From NCBI GenBank assembly GCA_964392615.1, contig CAYMRB010000045.1, positions 1-34,620 of the forward strand: a stretch of 34,620 nucleotides of DNA. The letters run 5' to 3'. Shown piece by piece: positions 34,024-34,620 of the stretch. The notes under the pieces were generated by a model. That model was not told where the DNA came from, ran no database searches, and saw nothing but the letters and a program-made list of their open reading frames with translations. Each line of letters starts with the position of its first letter. The first letter of the stretch is position 1. The translations under genes were made by a program, and so were the position numbers. This DNA is from CAYMRB01 sp964392615 (GTDB taxonomy: Bacteria; Planctomycetota; UBA8108).

Positions 34024-34620
34024 ATGAGTCGCGTCAAGGCTGGTATCACGCCCGCGGTTCGCGAGTACGTCGAAGAGGTTCTGGAGATCCTCGAGACGAT
34101 CGCGGAGCAATGCATCGCAATCGCCTCGGGTCGCGATCAGCGCGTCCCTCTCGAGAGGCTGGAGCTCGCCCTCCACACGATCAAGGGCAGCTCTCGCGCC
34201 TTCGGGTTCGTCGATTTCGCCGAGGTTGCGAGCGACCTGCTCGGCTGGGTACGGGAAGGGCTCGAGGATCGGGCCCCCCCGCACCTCGAGCAGCAGGAGC
34301 TCGTTCAGGTCGCCGACTTTGCGACGCGGTCGAGAGAGTATCTTCGCGCCGTGAGCGGCGGCGACGGCGAGGCGAACGGCGACTTCTTCGACGCGGCATT
34401 TGGCGCCATCGTCGACGGCGGCGAGGACTTCGACGACGCGGACCTCGAAGGGCTCAGGGACACGGTCCAGGGGCCTGTGTGGGTCGACGAGGTAGACGCT
34501 ATTCTCGCGCGGGCTCCGGTCGTGTCGCCTGATCTCACGCCACTGCGGGCCGCGTTGGCGTCGATGTCGGGCGCGGGCGCCGAGTCCGCGGACGGCGATG
34601 ACGCCGGCGCCCCGGCGACC
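34024..34620 (+). CDS. HPt-domain protein, probably a second CheA-like kinase or phosphotransfer protein; 3' end outside window
   Basis: The frame is open from ATG 34024 to the last base, with 199 residues visible; no strong ribosome site is seen. Residues about 1-100 form an HPt helical bundle with His51 in LALHTIKGSSRAFGF, the classic H-x-x-K-G-S motif with its following helix. The next stretch is acidic and disordered (GEDFDDADLEGLRD, then SADGDDAGAPA), as in linkers before a further domain. It starts 43 bases after cheY. Whether a kinase or receiver domain follows cannot be seen. It may be a second CheA or a phosphate reservoir for CheY. Confidence 0.8.
   Translation, partial: MSRVKAGITPAVREYVEEVLEILETIAEQCIAIASGRDQRVPLERLELALHTIKGSSRAFGFVDFAEVASDLLGWVREGLEDRAPPHLEQQELVQVADFATRSREYLRAVSGGDGEANGDFFDAAFGAIVDGGEDFDDADLEGLRDTVQGPVWVDEVDAILARAPVVSPDLTPLRAALASMSGAGAESADGDDAGAPAT

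Overview
The window is high-GC DNA, tightly packed with genes, and most likely comes from a planctomycete (Planctomycetota). The evidence for that is the combination of type I sulfatases, a neutral-ceramidase-like protein, a very large PQQ-type beta-propeller protein, a DUF6259-like glycosidase, a secreted protein ending in dockerin-like EF-hand repeats, an M56 peptidase fused to a beta-helix, and an enlarged chemotaxis-type signalling cluster. This is inferred from gene content; there is no rRNA in the window, and I saw no tRNA, CRISPR array or insertion sequence.

Positions 1-12242, mostly plus strand, form a secreted/catabolic island. It opens with the C-terminal part of an M56 (BlaR1-like) protein fused to a parallel beta-helix. 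A small acidic protein gene on the minus strand follows. Then come sulfatase 1, a ceramidase-like gene broken by one in-frame TAG, a 1103-residue PQQ-propeller protein, a Uma2-type nuclease-fold protein, sulfatase 2, and a small exported protein whose frame is broken by an apparent one-base deletion. Most of these proteins carry export signals, consistent with breakdown of sulfated glycans or lipids outside the cytoplasm.

Positions 12239-16959, minus strand, hold a two-gene unit: an M20 dipeptidase followed by a DUF6259-like TIM-barrel glycosidase candidate, joined by an ATGA stop/start overlap. Divergent from it is a PurF-family gene (17164-18588). It keeps the PRPP loop and four likely Fe-S cysteines but has Gly where the catalytic N-terminal Cys should be. 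Next is a 1396-residue membrane protein (18770-22960) with an S1-S4 voltage-sensor-like segment, which I cannot assign to a named family. Positions 23099-26483 contain a small minus-strand gene, a secreted PPC/dockerin protein followed by an 18-bp hairpin, and an M14 murein-amidase-like lipoprotein.

Positions 26569-34620 form a signalling operon: a lipoprotein-signal, coiled-coil and transmembrane protein, then CheA, CheW, a REC-CheX fusion, CheB, stand-alone CheX, CheY, and an HPt protein that runs off the right edge. No CheR or methyl-accepting receptor gene is visible. Two CheX-type phosphatases and two HPt histidines in one cluster suggest an unusual phosphate-flow design. The upstream membrane coiled-coil protein is a candidate partner.

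The best candidates for new biology are the voltage-sensor-like giant protein, the Che cluster with its REC-CheX fusion and lipoprotein partner, the M56-beta-helix fusion, and the Cys-less PurF homologue.
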